A stretch of 64,000 bases of DNA from a virus (IMGVR_UViG_3300043411_000704:1-64000), one strand, 5' to 3'; shown: positions 33,624 through 41,886, counted from the first letter of the stretch. Translations and numbers: made by a program. Notes: generated by a model not told the origin, from the letters alone.

Positions 33624-35058
33624 TTTTAGGTAGATCCTTACCAATTTTTCGCCAGTCAACGAATGCATTTTTATATAAATCGGACAATTTTACTTCTTTT
33701 TCGTCAAATTGGAAGTTGGTAATACTAAAATTTGGACGATTGTTCTTAATCGGGGTAGGATTATATAGTTTCAACAGACTTTGTGGATTCGCTATGAATT
33801 GAGATTTAATCGTTTCTGCTAATTCTTTATTATCTACAGTTCCTACAATTATAGTATCTGCTTTGCCAAAAAGCCTAGCACTAATAGTCCATTTACCATT
33901 CACTTCTTCAAGTTTAATATCAAACTTATATGCAAATGTTGGATCGACTTCAAGTAACTTTTTATAGTTACTTTTAAATGTCGATCTCAGTCTACCAATG
34001 TCTAAATAACGACTAAAATCAACTACATCAACTTCAGGTGTCGGACATTCGTCTAATATTTTGGTATTGGCATCAATGATATATGCACACTCCAATTCAA
34101 ATTCCCAATCAGCATGATCTCTATTAATTGCCAAAATCTTATCTGATCCTGGACAAGTTAGATATAACATTTTAGATTCGTCCATGATATTTTCTGCTAT
34201 AATAGTGGTCGTCAAATGTGACAACTTTCCGAACCGTGATCCAATAAAACTATATAATTGATCTACTGTTGTGAATTCCATGTCCGAACCTACGTGATAG
34301 GTTCCTGATAGATTTAACAAGTCAATCTCATATGCTGCATTGAATCGCAGATCTGTTAGATTTTTAAATATTTCCTTCAGTTGTTTGAAATCCAGAGCGA
34401 TAACATCTTTCTTGTTATCTGTTGGTTGAATAACGTAAAAACCCTGTTTCACATCGTAAAATTGTATAAACGGAACTACATATTTCTTCAAATATTCTTC
34501 TTTTTCCTGTGCAATCTTTTTAGTATTTTCCGCATCAAGTTCAGCCTTCTTTATAAGAAAGTGTTTTTCTTGCTCATATGCTTCTTGTTCTCTACGAGAA
34601 TATTCAGATAATGCATTTCCACATGCTTTGATTGAATCAGATAAAACCAACTTTTCAACCAAAAATTCACTCTGTGGTATAACTTTAATATTAATTGGTA
34701 TTACTGGATTAATTTTGTCATAACCTGATTTTTTTGATGGCATAATTCCACCTAATTGTAATGAAGATTGATTTCCTAGTCTAGTTCTAAAGTAATCATT
34801 TGTCGATTCAACTACTTCACTGATTTCTTTGTTAATTTCTTGGACTACTGTATTTCTAGTATCCAGCCAAGCACTATATTCAGTTTTTAATTCTTCACTC
34901 AATTTTGTTGGTTTATTGATGAATTCATGTAAAAATTCCTTATATGTTCGTTCTCTGACATCAACATATTCTACTGTCGGGGTCTTTGATGATGATTCAA
35001 AATGTGCTAATAATTTCGTAACACCATTACTATCGGTTAATTCTATTGTTTTTTCCAT
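33616..35058 (-). CDS. hypothetical protein with central coiled coil, 480 aa
   Basis: Not recognised. Residues about 155-195 form a charged coiled coil (SRREQEAYEQEKHFLIKKAE); the C-terminal half is alpha/beta. It overlaps the ATPase gene by 8 bp and follows the 201-aa gene. ATPase plus large coiled-coil partner suggests a DNA- or capsid-associated machine, but no domain proves this. Confidence 0.6.
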   Translation of the reverse strand: MEKTIELTDSNGVTKLLAHFESSSKTPTVEYVDVRERTYKEFLHEFINKPTKLSEELKTEYSAWLDTRNTVVQEINKEISEVVESTNDYFRTRLGNQSSLQLGGIMPSKKSGYDKINPVIPINIKVIPQSEFLVEKLVLSDSIKACGNALSEYSRREQEAYEQEKHFLIKKAELDAENTKKIAQEKEEYLKKYVVPFIQFYDVKQGFYVIQPTDNKKDVIALDFKQLKEIFKNLTDLRFNAAYEIDLLNLSGTYHVGSDMEFTTVDQLYSFIGSRFGKLSHLTTTIIAENIMDESKMLYLTCPGSDKILAINRDHADWEFELECAYIIDANTKILDECPTPEVDVVDFSRYLDIGRLRSTFKSNYKKLLEVDPTFAYKFDIKLEEVNGKWTISARLFGKADTIIVGTVDNKELAETIKSQFIANPQSLLKLYNPTPIKNNRPNFSITNFQFDEKEVKLSDLYKNAFVDWRKIGKDLPKND

Positions 35059-35084
35059 AAATTTTTATTTAGATGAATTATATT

Positions 35085-35690
35085 TTACATTAATTCTTTT
35101 GCTTGCTCAAACTCAGATTCATCAACTCCTTCCATACTGAAGTTTAATTTACTCATTACATCATCCATTTCAAAAATACCGGTTGATACAGGTCGGTCAA
35201 TTCGTGCCTGCCAATTATGCCATTGAAAATAACTAATTCGGTTATCAAATTCTGTCATGTCACCAACAGGTCGCTCTTTAATAAACGTAAAATTAGATTC
35301 AACTATTTTTACATATTCAGCCGCATTATCTTGATCCATATTAATCACAACCAAAAAATGTTGGTCGTCGTGACCAACATCAAATGTTCTAAAATTTAAT
35401 TGTGGTTTAGTATCTGGCACTTTTAACTGCGGAACTTCTTGATCCGCAATTTTATAACTTTGTCCAAACCCCGGTTCTGAGATTTCAGCATTGACCTGTG
35501 ATACTGAGTTCTTATATTCTTCCAGACCTTTAGATATATATTCTGCCGCATTTAATGCCATTTCGGTATCACCTTTTACTGGACTGTTCAACACTACGGT
35601 ATGTTTCCATAGTTCCATATCTGGGACATCAGACAATCCGATCTCCATTTTCAATTTCTGTTTAATAGTTTCTTCGTCAAACTTGATCAT
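35085..35690 (-). CDS. hypothetical protein, 201 aa
   Basis: Not recognised. It opens MIKFDEETIKQKLKMEIGLS with a helical start; the C-terminal half has DVGHDDQHFLVVINMDQD and NFTFIKERPVGD, a mixed alpha/beta domain. It is the first gene after the terminator at 35713-35744, driven by a promoter embedded in that terminator. Confidence 0.6.
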   Translation of the reverse strand: MIKFDEETIKQKLKMEIGLSDVPDMELWKHTVVLNSPVKGDTEMALNAAEYISKGLEEYKNSVSQVNAEISEPGFGQSYKIADQEVPQLKVPDTKPQLNFRTFDVGHDDQHFLVVINMDQDNAAEYVKIVESNFTFIKERPVGDMTEFDNRISYFQWHNWQARIDRPVSTGIFEMDDVMSKLNFSMEGVDESEFEQAKELM

Positions 35691-35695
35691 GTTCT

Positions 35696-35724
35696 ATATT
35701 AAACCATAAAAAAACCGATTTCAA
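35696..35724 (-). promoter_or_regulatory. sigma70-type promoter overlapping a terminator
   Basis: TTGAAA (35724-35719), 17-bp spacer, TAATAT (35701-35696), 5 nt to the ATG at 35690. The -35 hexamer lies within the 3' arm of the palindromic terminator, so termination of the upstream RNA and initiation of this one are compressed into 50 bp. Confidence 0.72.
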
Positions 35725-35744
35725 CTAATTAGTTGAAATCGGTT
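35713..35744 (-). terminator. intrinsic terminator, perfect 32-nt palindrome
   Basis: aaccgatttcaactaa and its exact complement form a 16-bp stem followed by TTTTTTT on the minus strand. It ends transcripts coming through the structured region 35750-35958 from the 318-aa gene. Confidence 0.9.
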
Positions 35745-35749
35745 CAAGT

Positions 35750-35958
35750 TTCCTATTCAAAGAGTTATGTAGACAAAATCTAAAACAAAATCAAAGACGC
35801 CATTTTTCTCAAAGACCTAATCAAAATCAAAGACTGGTAATCAATAAATTCCGAAAAATGGCCGATAGTTGTTAGTGGATTACCACCATTTTATTTCATT
35901 CCAAGAAAGCGCTCTATCCAGAGCAAGGTTTTGTATTTTTATGTTCTTTGAATAGGAA
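35750..35958 (-). ncRNA. candidate structured RNA with pseudoknot (unassigned class)
   Basis: The 318-bp gap 35691-36008 has no gene. Its core is enclosed by 14-bp perfect complementary arms (35750-35763 / 35945-35958). Inside are a 10-bp helix (35799-35808 / 35853-35862), an 8-bp pairing 35835-35842 / 35878-35885 that crosses it to form a pseudoknot, and a 5-bp hairpin (35911-35924). On the minus strand GTCTTTGA recurs three times at 18-nt spacing. Minus orientation is favoured by the terminator at its 3' end; it could instead be a MITE-like element with 14-bp inverted ends. Confidence 0.55.
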
Positions 35959-36008
35959 TAAAGAAAAACTGGTTAGCCAAATTAACCAACCGAATTTTTC
36001 ACCTTAAA

Positions 36009-36965
36009 TTATTTACCTAGATTATCAATTTCCTGATAAATGTCTGCCAGTGCATTAGGAATCACAATTTTATATGCCGAGACTTCTCTAATCTTCTCCA
36101 GACGACGAGTTTGAAGAACTGAATTCAGGGATTCTAATTCATTCTGATATTTCTGGAATCGCATATTATATTCTCGCGAAATAGTATCAAACTCATTACT
36201 AGCTTTAACGGATGCTAGGGTAAATTCCCTTTGTAGTTCTGCATTCTTTTCAGTTACCCGATTCTGAATACGTGCCTTATATGAATTCAACTTAGATTCA
36301 TATTCCCGATGTTTGGCTTGAAGATCAAAATATTCCTTATTAATTCGATCTTGGTCGAAATTAGACTTTGCAAACATCGGAATCTCTGTTTGCTGTCCAT
36401 TTTGAAGAATCTTATGGAATCCCACGACTGGCCCACCAGCAAGATCATTCTTGATGTTAGACATCACACCACCCGTATGGATATACTTCCCTATATGGGA
36501 AGCCTGTGCCTCTAGCGCATAATATTCGGCTCTTTCTGCAATGGAAAGTTCACCAACCGCATCGGTTTCAGTCCATGCCTTGACACCAAGAGGTTTATTA
36601 AACACTGGTGCGGTCTCTGTGAATTCTGGAATCTTTTCCTCATCAGTAAGAAATTCAGATGCATCGCATGTTCGATAAAACTCTAGTAATGTTGTCTTTG
36701 CCTTAATTGCTTCTTTAAGCCATGCAGACAGTGCAAAATATCGTCCTTCCTTTGTCCAATCATCAACCTCAACTTGAGTCGAGGTCGTAACCCAATGGGG
36801 CTTGCCATCAAGGACCACATTATAGTTAAATGCTCTTGCACCAGAAAGGCGTTTACTAATGATCGTGTTTTGTTCCTTCAACAAATTACTAATATGATTA
36901 GCATGTGAAGATGAAATTCCTTCTTTTGCGAAGAAAACTAGATTGTGTTTTTGGTTTGTTTTCAT
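36009..36965 (-). CDS. hypothetical protein, 318 aa, C-terminal coiled coil
   Basis: Not recognised. N-terminal 180 residues are globular (KPHWVTTSTQVEVDDWTKEG); about 195-300 is a long charged helix or coiled coil (KHREYESKLNSYKARIQNRV). It has a consensus sigma70 promoter, suggesting high early expression, and is followed by the structured RNA candidate and terminator. Confidence 0.65.
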   Translation of the reverse strand: MKTNQKHNLVFFAKEGISSSHANHISNLLKEQNTIISKRLSGARAFNYNVVLDGKPHWVTTSTQVEVDDWTKEGRYFALSAWLKEAIKAKTTLLEFYRTCDASEFLTDEEKIPEFTETAPVFNKPLGVKAWTETDAVGELSIAERAEYYALEAQASHIGKYIHTGGVMSNIKNDLAGGPVVGFHKILQNGQQTEIPMFAKSNFDQDRINKEYFDLQAKHREYESKLNSYKARIQNRVTEKNAELQREFTLASVKASNEFDTISREYNMRFQKYQNELESLNSVLQTRRLEKIREVSAYKIVIPNALADIYQEIDNLGK

Positions 36966-36974
36966 AAGTTATTG

Positions 36975-37003
36975 ATTATAGTCTATGTGTTTTAGTGTGT
37001 CAA
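36975..37003 (-). promoter_or_regulatory. consensus sigma70 promoter
   Basis: TTGACA (37003-36998), 17-bp spacer, TATAAT (36980-36975): both hexamers match the bacterial consensus exactly. 9 nt to the ATG at 36965. Confidence 0.9.
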
Positions 37004-37010
37004 GTTAAAT

Positions 37011-37217
37011 TTAGATGAATATTGATCCTTCTTGTCCTGGTTCATTACTATTGGTGCAATTCAACGTGTGGTCCGATGCTTTTGGGCATCTTTTATTTCC
37101 GCATAAAGGACATATAACCATCCACCAAACATACTGGTCCCGTTCACCCACATTAGGATAATTTAATGCATTACACCTGTGGCAATCACACCAATGATAT
37201 TTTTGTTCGGTCTTCAT
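37011..37217 (-). CDS. zinc-ribbon-like protein, 68 aa
   Basis: HWCDCHRCNAL and VICPLCGNKRC provide a set of paired cysteines (CxC-x2-C and CPxC-x3-C) that should bind zinc. Small zinc-ribbon proteins of this kind are common in phages. Directly follows the Dda helicase (1 nt). Confidence 0.65.
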   Translation of the reverse strand: MKTEQKYHWCDCHRCNALNYPNVGERDQYVWWMVICPLCGNKRCPKASDHTLNCTNSNEPGQEGSIFI

Positions 37218-37218
37218 T

Positions 37219-38553
37219 TCACATTATATATAGCATTTCTCGTGGTCTTGTGCAAGAGGTATAAAAAATACGTTTTTGTTCATCAATATTCTGATTTAAT
37301 CTGATGTCTGTATAGACAACAAAACAATTGGTGTAGGTGCTCCCTTGGGCTCGATGCCCAGTGATTGAATAATTGAATCCCACGTCTGAGAAATTATCTT
37401 GGAAGCCGAAATATTTACCCCATTTTTGACCTCTACGAACCGCTTCTTTTTCACTTTTTGCATCGTCCGCCAGTTTTTTCAATACCTGTTGGTATATTTT
37501 TTGAGACTTTTCATGTAAAATATGAATATTATGTGCCTCTTCTTCGGATTCAACTGCTGCATCATAATAATGAAACTGATGCCCGTATAATTCTTTCTGG
37601 CTAACGGTTAATCCTAATACTTCAAGGTCTTCATTTGTATTATATAATATTTCATCTGGTGAATCTCCTTTGATCGGTCGATTCACCACCAGTTTTTCAC
37701 CGATCACAATTTTGGGTGCATTCATACCGTATTTCATACCCCGTATAAGTTGGTTAAAATTATCAACCACCACATTTCTCCAACTAATGACCTTACAATG
37801 ATCTGCATTGTTATCAAATTCGGTTGAACAGAAATAATGTTTTAACAACGTGTTAATAACCTCTGGTTGATTTTTATTCAAAATCGCAACACCTTGGTGA
37901 TCAATCACATTTTTTTGTCCAATATTAAACTGAAATTCATTTTTTAAAATTTGTTGAGAAGTCTCAATAATAGGATTACCCTTTGCCTGTCTAACAATTT
38001 CAGTCAATTCATATTGTTTAATCCCATATTTTTCTCTCTGATCCTCCAACATAGGAATCGAATGTTCGTGATTAACCGGATTAATCTGATTTTTATCACC
38101 AATGAATATAATTTTCACACCCCGATAATTCTGATCTTCCATCTCATGGAACAATTCGTCTGCCAACATAGAAGACTCGTCTACAAAGATAATATCATAT
38201 AGTGCAAATTTTGATGGACTACTTTTATCTCTTTCATACACTTCTTTACCGTTGTTAGTGATCTTATGTTTTAGACCTAGTAATGAATGAACTGTTGTGA
38301 ACTTGACCCGTGCCTGATCTTCTGGAGAAAACATCTGTTTAATCACACGCAGGGCTTTATTTGTGGGGGAAATCACTGCAATATTATTATGAGCCGCCTC
38401 ATTGATAATTTTACTAACTAATTGAGTAGTTAGTAACGATTTACCGCTACCAGCAGGTCCATTTAATAGTGCCTTATGGTAGTCTTGATCACCCTGGACA
38501 AATTTCCAAAGGTTATCAAATATCGGTTGTTGATGTTCTGTTAGTTTTATCAT
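37219..38553 (-). CDS. dda: Dda-like DNA helicase (superfamily 1, RecD/Pif1 type)
   Basis: 444 aa from MIKLTEHQQPIFDNL (T4 Dda: 439). Walker A GPAGSGKS, motif II VDESSM, motif III IFIGDKNQINPV, motif V THxAQGST-like SITGHRAQGST and motif VI YTSCTRPRE are present. The longer start at 38616 would overlap the upstream gene. In T4, Dda helps replication initiation and moves proteins off DNA. Confidence 0.93.
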   Translation of the reverse strand: MIKLTEHQQPIFDNLWKFVQGDQDYHKALLNGPAGSGKSLLTTQLVSKIINEAAHNNIAVISPTNKALRVIKQMFSPEDQARVKFTTVHSLLGLKHKITNNGKEVYERDKSSPSKFALYDIIFVDESSMLADELFHEMEDQNYRGVKIIFIGDKNQINPVNHEHSIPMLEDQREKYGIKQYELTEIVRQAKGNPIIETSQQILKNEFQFNIGQKNVIDHQGVAILNKNQPEVINTLLKHYFCSTEFDNNADHCKVISWRNVVVDNFNQLIRGMKYGMNAPKIVIGEKLVVNRPIKGDSPDEILYNTNEDLEVLGLTVSQKELYGHQFHYYDAAVESEEEAHNIHILHEKSQKIYQQVLKKLADDAKSEKEAVRRGQKWGKYFGFQDNFSDVGFNYSITGHRAQGSTYTNCFVVYTDIRLNQNIDEQKRIFYTSCTRPREMLYIM

Positions 38554-38558
38554 GTCGT

Positions 38559-38855
38559 TCACCAAGAAATTGTGGTGTAAGTTAATCCGTTGATAGTATG
38601 TGTTGTTATATAACAAACTATTCTCAATTTAATATATTTTTTAATATAATTAAATTCATCTATTGAGAAATCACACTCGACCGCTTTCAGCTTTTCAAGA
38701 TACCATCTACCATCGGATAGGGCATCATATTCCATACTATTAGTAATCAGTTGAATACTGCATTCATTATTAATTGAAATTCTCTTTATCATTCGGATAA
38801 TAGTGTTTGCATAATCTTGCAATTCTATTATTTGATCAGCCTTTAAACGTTTCAT
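38559..38855 (-). CDS. hypothetical protein, 98 aa
   Basis: Not recognised. Starts MKRLKADQIIELQDYANTI, helical and basic at the start, with a Thr/Ile-rich end. Directly upstream of dda. Confidence 0.55.
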   Translation of the reverse strand: MKRLKADQIIELQDYANTIIRMIKRISINNECSIQLITNSMEYDALSDGRWYLEKLKAVECDFSIDEFNYIKKYIKLRIVCYITTHTINGLTYTTISW

Positions 38856-38883
38856 ATAAATTTTGAAATTAATAGTAATCTAA

Positions 38884-39498
38884 CTATGATATGCACCCAT
38901 TCATATGTTTAGCTAACCATGTCATTGATGGTTCGTCAAGAAGATCTGCCGCCACTGATTCGGCTGATAAATCATCAACCACATCTAAATCCATTTTATT
39001 CTTGATCTTCGGTATATAATACTCCACCCTCTCACGACCATCAATGGCGGTCGTCTTTTTAGCTGCTTCAACGACATCATCAAAATATTGAACAGGTTGT
39101 CTGTGCCAGAAAAATTGACGAATTGGTTTATCCAAAACCATCACACAAATAGGAAGCCAGAACGGAACGACAATTCTATAGTGACGTTTAACACCTTCTA
39201 AACAATGAGCAGTCTCATTATTAATCCTCATATTATAATAAGTGTTCTTTCTATTGTTTAGAAACCTAGTTATTCTGTTCACAAAGTCTTCTGCTTTACT
39301 CTGATCATCAGTGAATAAATCTAAATCACCTGGAATTTTGATCGCTTTCTTTCTAGTGATTGCCATTGCAATACTTCCACCAAGTGCAACACCAGACTGT
39401 TGTGCAATTTTTAAAACCAAAGAATTCTTTATAATCCATTCATTTCCTACAGACCCATAAATTTCTTGTAATGCTGTTATTTTTTTAGGTATAGTCAT
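38884..39498 (-). CDS. nucleotidyltransferase-fold protein
   Basis: 204 aa. GVALGGSIAMAI (36-47) is the GG/S motif and GDLDLFTDD (about 57-65) the DxD metal motif of the Pol-beta nucleotidyltransferase superfamily, similar to AbiEii- or MNT-like proteins. A third Asp could come from the CVMVLDKPI strand. Substrate unknown: it could modify a tRNA or a protein, or be a degenerate toxin-type enzyme. It stands alone, without an antitoxin-like neighbour. Confidence 0.65.
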   Translation of the reverse strand: MTIPKKITALQEIYGSVGNEWIIKNSLVLKIAQQSGVALGGSIAMAITRKKAIKIPGDLDLFTDDQSKAEDFVNRITRFLNNRKNTYYNMRINNETAHCLEGVKRHYRIVVPFWLPICVMVLDKPIRQFFWHRQPVQYFDDVVEAAKKTTAIDGRERVEYYIPKIKNKMDLDVVDDLSAESVAADLLDEPSMTWLAKHMNGCIS

Positions 39499-39501
39499 AT
39501 T

Positions 39502-39882
39502 TTAATGGTAATGTGATAGGATAAATAATTTATTGTGCCAAACTTTTTCATCTGACTTGATGAATCTGAGCAAACCCTTTTCGTTCAACCATTTACAAGT
39601 GTTTTCCATATATTGATCATCAATTTTATGCGGTGATAATTCTGTAAAGTCTAACATTTCGTCACCCCATTCAGACCCAACTGCAATACAATATCCGGCA
39701 ATACAATAATCATTATTCATTCCATCATATAAAATGCCCATCGTATTTTTTGCACCTTTTCCACACCATGGGAATTTTAGAGGCTCGATAAGATTATTAT
39801 AAATCTCGTCATCACAAGTTTCAATTTTATCCAAATCTAATTGGACACCGTAAATTATATATGTTTCTGCTAGTGTGCCCAT
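39502..39882 (-). CDS. hypothetical protein, 126 aa
   Basis: Not recognised. Alpha/beta protein with AETYIIYGVQLDLDKIE, YCIAGYCIAVGSEWGDE and a C-terminal WHNKLFILSHYH. Similar short proteins with an IYGVxLD start occur in phages; function unknown. 3 nt upstream of the nucleotidyltransferase. Confidence 0.55.
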   Translation of the reverse strand: MGTLAETYIIYGVQLDLDKIETCDDEIYNNLIEPLKFPWCGKGAKNTMGILYDGMNNDYCIAGYCIAVGSEWGDEMLDFTELSPHKIDDQYMENTCKWLNEKGLLRFIKSDEKVWHNKLFILSHYH

Positions 39883-39884
39883 AT

Positions 39885-40337
39885 TTATTCACTTTTAATT
39901 CTTTTTGTATCGTCCAAAAATTCGGTTAAAAATTTCTTATTTCGTTCTAATTCTCGTAATTGTGCAGCTTCTTGATAGGGAATATAAAATGCATTATAAA
40001 GTCTTTCCATATCCTTTTCTGAAAAAAAGGTATACCCATATTGAAACATATAAACTTCGTTATAAGAAATTTTCTGCAACGAATATGACAAACATTTATG
40101 TTCATATAAACTAAAGACAGATGAATTAACAACCCATTCAGATGGAGGAAATTTTTTTAGATCCTCGATAACAGTATCAACTATTTGTTTAGATAATTTA
40201 TCTTTCTCTGATAATTCGGGTATATTAATTTTTACTTCTGGTATATCGTTAGAATAATCAGATTCAGTTTGTGAACAACATTGTGGATTTCCAATTATCG
40301 AATCCCATACTAGTTTCAATTTTTGTTTTATACTCAT
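39885..40337 (-). CDS. hypothetical protein, 150 aa
   Basis: Not recognised. Start MSIKQKLKLVWDSIIGNPQCC is amphipathic and could associate with membrane; the middle and end are charged helices. Its start lies in CATAATTATATGA, the same sequence that precedes the 208-aa gene upstream. Confidence 0.55.
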   Translation of the reverse strand: MSIKQKLKLVWDSIIGNPQCCSQTESDYSNDIPEVKINIPELSEKDKLSKQIVDTVIEDLKKFPPSEWVVNSSVFSLYEHKCLSYSLQKISYNEVYMFQYGYTFFSEKDMERLYNAFYIPYQEAAQLRELERNKKFLTEFLDDTKRIKSE

Positions 40338-40341
40338 ATAA

Positions 40342-40968
40342 TTATGATTTGATCATGATTTTTTGACCACGAATGGGTTGGTTTTCCTCATATAGTTTCT
40401 TAAACTTATCTTTTCCGATTCGATAAAATTTCATTGCTTCTTTTTTAGAATTGAATTCCTTACAAATTCCTTTGGTATAAATCGAATATGTGCTAGATGG
40501 TAGAAGTTTGCCACTATCTAGATAGTGTCTGACGACATGGGACGGAACACTTAAATCAACCAATAAGTGCTGTCTCTTCCTATAAAATTTCTCTTCCCCT
40601 TTCTCTGAAACAACAACAAATTCTTTATCAGAAGATATAGAATTATATTGCACAGTTAGCAATGTTTCGGATGAAACATATTGATAATAATGTTTATACC
40701 ATCGTCTACCATCGTGCATACTATTATATAGTGCTCCGTTATAACTCACATATTTTTGTATAATGGTTTTTTTATTAGAAAACCCTTTTTTGATAAAAAA
40801 ATCTCGCACTGCTTGATTTCTATTTTTATAAACGGCAATTACATTGCCGTTATCGTCTAATTTAGCAACATGATACTGGTCCAAACAACCAGATTTTTCG
40901 GCCTCATGGTTAGCTTTAATCACTTTGTTTTTTATTTCGTTCATATAATTATGTTGGAATTCCTCCAA
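40342..40968 (-). CDS. protein with NUMOD/IENR-like DNA-binding repeats
   Basis: 208 aa. Three modules of similar layout: VIAVYKNRNQAVRDFFIKK (about 48-66), KFYRKRQHLLVDLSVPSHVV (about 131-150) and KEFNSKKEAMKFYRIGKDKF (about 172-191). Each looks like the strand-plus-helix-turn-helix pattern of modular binding domains attached to homing endonucleases, yet no nuclease motif (HNH or GIY-YIG) is present. It may be a DNA-binding remnant or a regulator. Assignment is tentative. Confidence 0.45.
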   Translation of the reverse strand: MEEFQHNYMNEIKNKVIKANHEAEKSGCLDQYHVAKLDDNGNVIAVYKNRNQAVRDFFIKKGFSNKKTIIQKYVSYNGALYNSMHDGRRWYKHYYQYVSSETLLTVQYNSISSDKEFVVVSEKGEEKFYRKRQHLLVDLSVPSHVVRHYLDSGKLLPSSTYSIYTKGICKEFNSKKEAMKFYRIGKDKFKKLYEENQPIRGQKIMIKS

Positions 40969-41009
40969 TTTTATTCTTTTAGTTAAATCTTTTTCTGGAA
41001 TTCATATAT

Positions 41010-41441
41010 TTAACATAAATCAATGGGTATTTCACCGGTTTTAGTTGATTTTGATGCTAATTTATCACAATAATTATTCCAATGGTTGAGTGGATCATGA
41101 CCCTTCAACCAGCACAGTCTAATATTTTCATTAATCATCGGACATAATTCATCCCACATATCTATGTTCGCTCTTTTCTTCCAGCCTTCCATAATAGTAT
41201 TCACCACATATTTTGAATCACTGTAAATTGTTGTATCCCAATCATGTTCAATCTTTTTGATTGCCTCCATAACTGCCTTGATCTCCATTCGATTGTTAGT
41301 CGTATTCTTCATCCTACCATATCCATCAACTATCAGTTGATCATTATCATCAACAATAGCATATGCATACCCACCTATATTATGGGCTCCTCTGGTGTTG
41401 AAATCACATGCACCATCTGTATAAATTTTTACTTTCTTCAT
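41010..41441 (-). CDS. rnhA: ribonuclease HI
   Basis: 143 aa, complete. The four catalytic acids are visible: YTDGAC (D9), RMEIKA (E53), YSDSKYV (D75) and YCDKLA (D126), plus the HDPLNHW basic-handle-side loop. This is the bacterial RNase HI family, unlike T4 Rnh, which is a FEN-type 5' nuclease. It should remove Okazaki primers and R-loops. A promoter TTGATT-N17-TAAATT abuts it. Confidence 0.95.
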   Translation of the reverse strand: MKKVKIYTDGACDFNTRGAHNIGGYAYAIVDDNDQLIVDGYGRMKNTTNNRMEIKAVMEAIKKIEHDWDTTIYSDSKYVVNTIMEGWKKRANIDMWDELCPMINENIRLCWLKGHDPLNHWNNYCDKLASKSTKTGEIPIDLC

Positions 41442-41447
41442 TATCTA

Positions 41448-41476
41448 AATTTAACCCAATCTAAACAACAAATCAA
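41448..41476 (-). promoter_or_regulatory. promoter for rnhA
   Basis: TTGATT (41476-41471), 17-bp spacer, TAAATT (41453-41448), 6 nt to the ATG at 41441. Confidence 0.55.
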
Positions 41477-41545
41477 GCAAAATCTTCAAATTCAGCATCA
41501 AAAACACGCTTTTTCAGCTTAATATTTAGTAAAAGATTGTAAATA

Positions 41546-41551
41546 TATAAT
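41546..41551 (+). promoter_or_regulatory. -10 box TATAAT for the structured RNA candidate
   Basis: An exact TATAAT 2 nt before the first paired base of the RNA candidate starting at 41554; no good -35 is seen, so this is a weak call supported by position. Confidence 0.4.
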
Positions 41552-41553
41552 TG

Positions 41554-41795
41554 TTATCAGGTGGTTATGAGGAAGAGAGAATAGGAATTCCCTTCCTGGC
41601 GAAACTCTTTGAGTTTTTATAGACAAGAAGTTATCCTACTCTCTTCCAAATGTAACCTGATAAATCAGTATGGCCCCATCGGAATCCAGTCTAAGTTTTG
41701 ATGGGTAAATTTGGAAATCCCCTTGACCAGTCGAGCGGTTGATCCCCTTCCGTATCAACACTAAATTTATATGTAAACTAATGGTGATCCATTTT
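41554..41795 (+). ncRNA. candidate structured RNA (unassigned class)
   Basis: The 460-bp gap 41442-41901 between divergent genes has no gene. It holds nested helices: 41554-41562 / 41655-41663 (9 bp), 41571-41579 / 41639-41647 (9 bp) continuing as 41582-41586 / 41634-41638, and a hairpin 41602-41616. A second domain has 41675-41685 / 41695-41705 (11 bp with three G-U pairs that exist only on the + strand), 41722-41735, 41738-41759, and 41706-41712 / 41763-41769. A small hairpin with U-rich tail at 41780-41795 may terminate it. No match to tmRNA, RNase P or 6S that I can recognise. Confidence 0.6.
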
Positions 41796-41886
41796 ATTGG
41801 ACGAAGTATTAGTTAAGTTCTATTTAAACAGATTCGAAATACGATTGCAAGTTTTTTCTTCATCCATTGTAAACTTTTTTTCTCTG

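Noticed and set aside
35750-35958. MITE or IS remnant suggested by 14-bp inverted ends
   Set aside because: No target-site duplication or transposase is visible, and the internal helix and pseudoknot fit an RNA better; kept only as an alternative.
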